A stretch of DNA of 35,437 bases from an uncultured Clostridia bacterium (GTDB taxonomy: Bacteria; Bacillota; Clostridia; TANB77; CAG-508), in NCBI GenBank assembly GCA_944388795.1, contig CALXKD010000018.1:1-35437 (forward strand), in the 5' to 3' direction. Positions 33,719 to 35,437 of the stretch are shown here, in pieces; within the stretch, counting starts at the first letter, position 1, and each line of letters starts with the position of its first letter. Below the pieces are notes generated by a model. The model had not been told where the DNA came from, made no database searches, and saw only the letters and a list, made by a program, of their open reading frames with translations. A program made the translations under genes and the position numbers.

Positions 33719-33866
33719 TTTAAATATCAACAAAACTATACAAATATAAATTGTATATTGTTAAAGTTTAAAATTTAGAAGAATATAATTGTTGTCTAAA
33801 ACAAAAATATATTTTAAAAGTTTAATATCAATGAATTAAAACTAAATAAAAGTTTATAATAAATGA

Positions 33867-33932
33867 TATAATTTATAAAAAAATTAAACTAATTGTCGGA
33901 AAAAAATTGACTTTATCCTACAATTAGTTTAA
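33867..33932 (+). promoter_or_regulatory. Promoter and inverted-repeat operator of the AbiE pair
   Basis: TATAAT at 33867-33872. Then TTAAACTAATTGT (33884-33896) with its perfect inverse at 33920-33932. AbiEi antitoxins are known to repress their own promoter by binding inverted repeats, so this is a likely operator; it could also form a leader hairpin. Confidence 0.55.
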
Positions 33933-33954
33933 AATATTATTGGGGGAAATAATT

Positions 33955-34497
33955 ATGATTTATACATATAAAGAATTAAAAAATAAATATAATACAGACT
34001 ATAATATAAAAAAAGCTATTGAAAAGAGAGAAGTATATAAATTGGAAAAAGGATTATATTCGAATAAAGAATATGTAAATCCATTAGTTTTATATTCAAA
34101 AAAATATCCAAAGGCAATAATAACAATGGATTCAGCTTTTTATTTCTATGAATTAACTGATGTTATACCTCAAAAAGTATATTTGGCAACAGATAGTCAT
34201 GCAAGAAAAATAGAAAGCGAAAATATAGTTCAATTATTTGTTGATGGTAAAATATTAAATGAAGGCAAAGTTACAGAAAAGATAGAGGATGAATATGTAA
34301 ATATATATGATAAAGAAAGATTATTAGTAGAATTAATTAGAAAAAGAAATCAAATTTCATTTGATTATTATAAAGAATTGATATCAAGTTATAGAGAATC
34401 TAGTGATAAATTAGATATGTATAAAATTGAGAAATATCTGGCTTTATATAAAAATGAAGTTAATTTATCTAATGCATTATTAAGAGAGGTGTTTTAA
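33955..34497 (+). CDS. abiEi: AbiEi-family antitoxin / transcriptional regulator
   Basis: 180 aa from the ATG at 33955, with GGGGGA upstream. A TTG start at 33940 would cover that ribosome site. The N-terminal part (YTYKELKNKYNTDYNIKKAIEKREVYKLEKGLYSN) is the winged-helix domain of AbiEi proteins. The following ITMDSAFYFYELTD...VYLAT segment is the shared C-terminal antitoxin domain start. AbiE is a type IV toxin-antitoxin and phage-abortive-infection system. The toxin partner follows five bases later and is frameshifted. Confidence 0.85.
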   Translation: MIYTYKELKNKYNTDYNIKKAIEKREVYKLEKGLYSNKEYVNPLVLYSKKYPKAIITMDSAFYFYELTDVIPQKVYLATDSHARKIESENIVQLFVDGKILNEGKVTEKIEDEYVNIYDKERLLVELIRKRNQISFDYYKELISSYRESSDKLDMYKIEKYLALYKNEVNLSNALLREVF

Positions 34498-34502
34498 TTT
34501 TA

Positions 34503-35322
34503 ATGAACATAGAAGAATTAGTAACAAGTTATTTAAAGAATGGGTATGGAATAATAGATGCAGAAAGTAAGGTATGTCAAGATATTATTCTTTTGAAAAT
34601 TGCAAATTCAAGATTTTCAAAAAATATAACTATCAAAGGTCGGAGTAGTAATGCATAGTATTTCGAAAGACATGCGTAGAGCAACTCGAGATATGGATTT
34701 AGATTTTATTAAATATTCTTTAGAAGACAATTCAATAATAAGGTTTATAGAAGAGTTAAGTAATGTAGATGATGGAATAAAAATTGAAATAGATGGAGAA
34801 ATAAAGGAATTGCATCATCAAGACTATGATGGTAAAAGGGTTAATATTGAATTATTTGATAAGTATGGAAATAAATTAAAAACAAAGTTAGATATAGGAG
34901 TACATAAACTATTAGATATTAAGCAAGATGAATATTGTTTTGACTTAAGTATCATAAATCAAAATGCGAACTTGTTAATTAATTCGAAAGAGCAAATCTT
35001 TGTGGAAAAAATTAAATCTTTACTAAAACTCGGGTTTAGATCAACAAGATATAAAGATTTATTTGATTTTTATTATTTAATAAATAAAACAGAGTTAGAC
35101 AAAGAAAAATTAATGAATTGTTTTAATATACTTATTTTTAAAGATGAGACAATGAGAGAAAATAATATTAAAGATGTTGTTAATAGGCTACAAATGACAT
35201 TTAACTCGAATGCTTATCGTAATCATTTAAGCAATCCTAAAAATAATTGGTTAGACATAACGGTAGATGATGCAATAATGAGTGTATTAAAATATATAAA
35301 AAGTTTAGGAGAGAAGTTATGA
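34503..35322 (+). pseudogene. abiEii: AbiEii-family nucleotidyltransferase toxin, frameshifted
   Basis: The first 51 codons from 34503 end in ...NITIKGRSSNA and TAG. From 34651 another frame gives MHSISKDMRRATRDMDLDFIKYSL and runs to 35322 (223 aa). Removing the C at 34641 restores KGGVVMHSISKD...TRDMDLDF. That is the GG motif and the metal-binding D-x-D of AbiEii nucleotidyltransferase toxins. The toxin is therefore disabled by one inserted base, while its antitoxin is intact. Sequencing error is possible. It overlaps the next start by ATGA. Confidence 0.82.
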
Positions 35323-35437
35323 TATATTTTATAGCTGATACACATTTTAATCATGCAAATATAATTAAATATTGTAATAGACCATTTAAAAATACTTATG
35401 AAATGAATGAATACATAATTAAAAAATGGAATTCTGT
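35319..35437 (+). CDS. Calcineurin-like metallophosphoesterase (partial, runs off window)
   Basis: Only 39 full codons are present: [22 protein letters not shown] and onward. [10 protein letters not shown] holds the first metal-binding aspartate and histidine of small phage- and element-borne phosphoesterases. The ATG overlaps the AbiEii stop, so it is co-transcribed with the AbiE pair. Confidence 0.78.
   Translation, partial: MIYFIADTHFNHANIIKYCNRPFKNTYEMNEYIIKKWNS

Noticed and set aside
33458..33733. Minus-strand 91-aa frame over the yebC junction, considered as an integrase end
   Set aside because: It shows no tyrosine recombinase catalytic motif, covers the yebC start and a terminator, and has no ribosome site; it is a chance frame, or at most a remnant.

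Overview
The window is AT-rich DNA with Shine-Dalgarno-led, closely packed genes. MurT/GatD, anaerobic ribonucleotide reductase activases and Clostridia-style pilin-like GLUG proteins point to an anaerobic, probably gut-associated, low-GC Firmicute (Clostridia). No species-level marker is visible.

Layout. 1-1250: a possible IS200/IS605-type end, then two tandem nrdG copies closed by a REP-like hairpin. 1258-2570: a small unknown gene and an HNH plus ParB-like fusion, each with its own promoter. 2574-4651 (minus): the murT-gatD pair for peptidoglycan amidation. 4741-8410: two related pilin-like GLUG surface proteins. Each is preceded by a pair of inverted repeats enclosing a promoter that faces away from the gene, the architecture of a phase-variable invertible promoter. 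8455-11068: a UMPH-1-type nucleotidase, an unknown gene, a DUF4116-type repeat protein and a YfcE-like phosphodiesterase. 11071-11267: a nested inverted-repeat element filling the gap before a convergent MgtA-like P-type ATPase. 14049-16442: an AIM24-family protein, a ZIP transporter and an unusual gene whose reading frame carries a chain of perfect hairpins, mostly with 7-nt loops.

16664-31828 is one co-directional run of about 16 genes with gaps of roughly 0-85 bp: three MFS transporters, a methyltransferase, HAD, histidine-phosphatase, nucleotidase/nucleoside hydrolase, HIT, PHP and MccF/LD-carboxypeptidase-type hydrolases, then two ABC exporter halves. Its composition suggests export or destruction of small nucleotide- or peptide-containing compounds. 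Two of its genes are broken (a frameshift in the first MFS gene, an in-frame TGA in the first ABC gene).

32023-33321 holds an SDR oxidoreductase and a cupin. At 33510 yebC is recognisable for only 11 codons, which marks the left edge of an inserted element. That element carries integrase-arm-like direct repeats, a bidirectional terminator, an AbiE toxin-antitoxin pair (toxin frameshifted by one base) and the start of a metallophosphoesterase cut by the window edge.

The most notable signals are the two predicted invertible promoters with locus-specific core sequences, and the hairpin-filled gene at 15987-16442.
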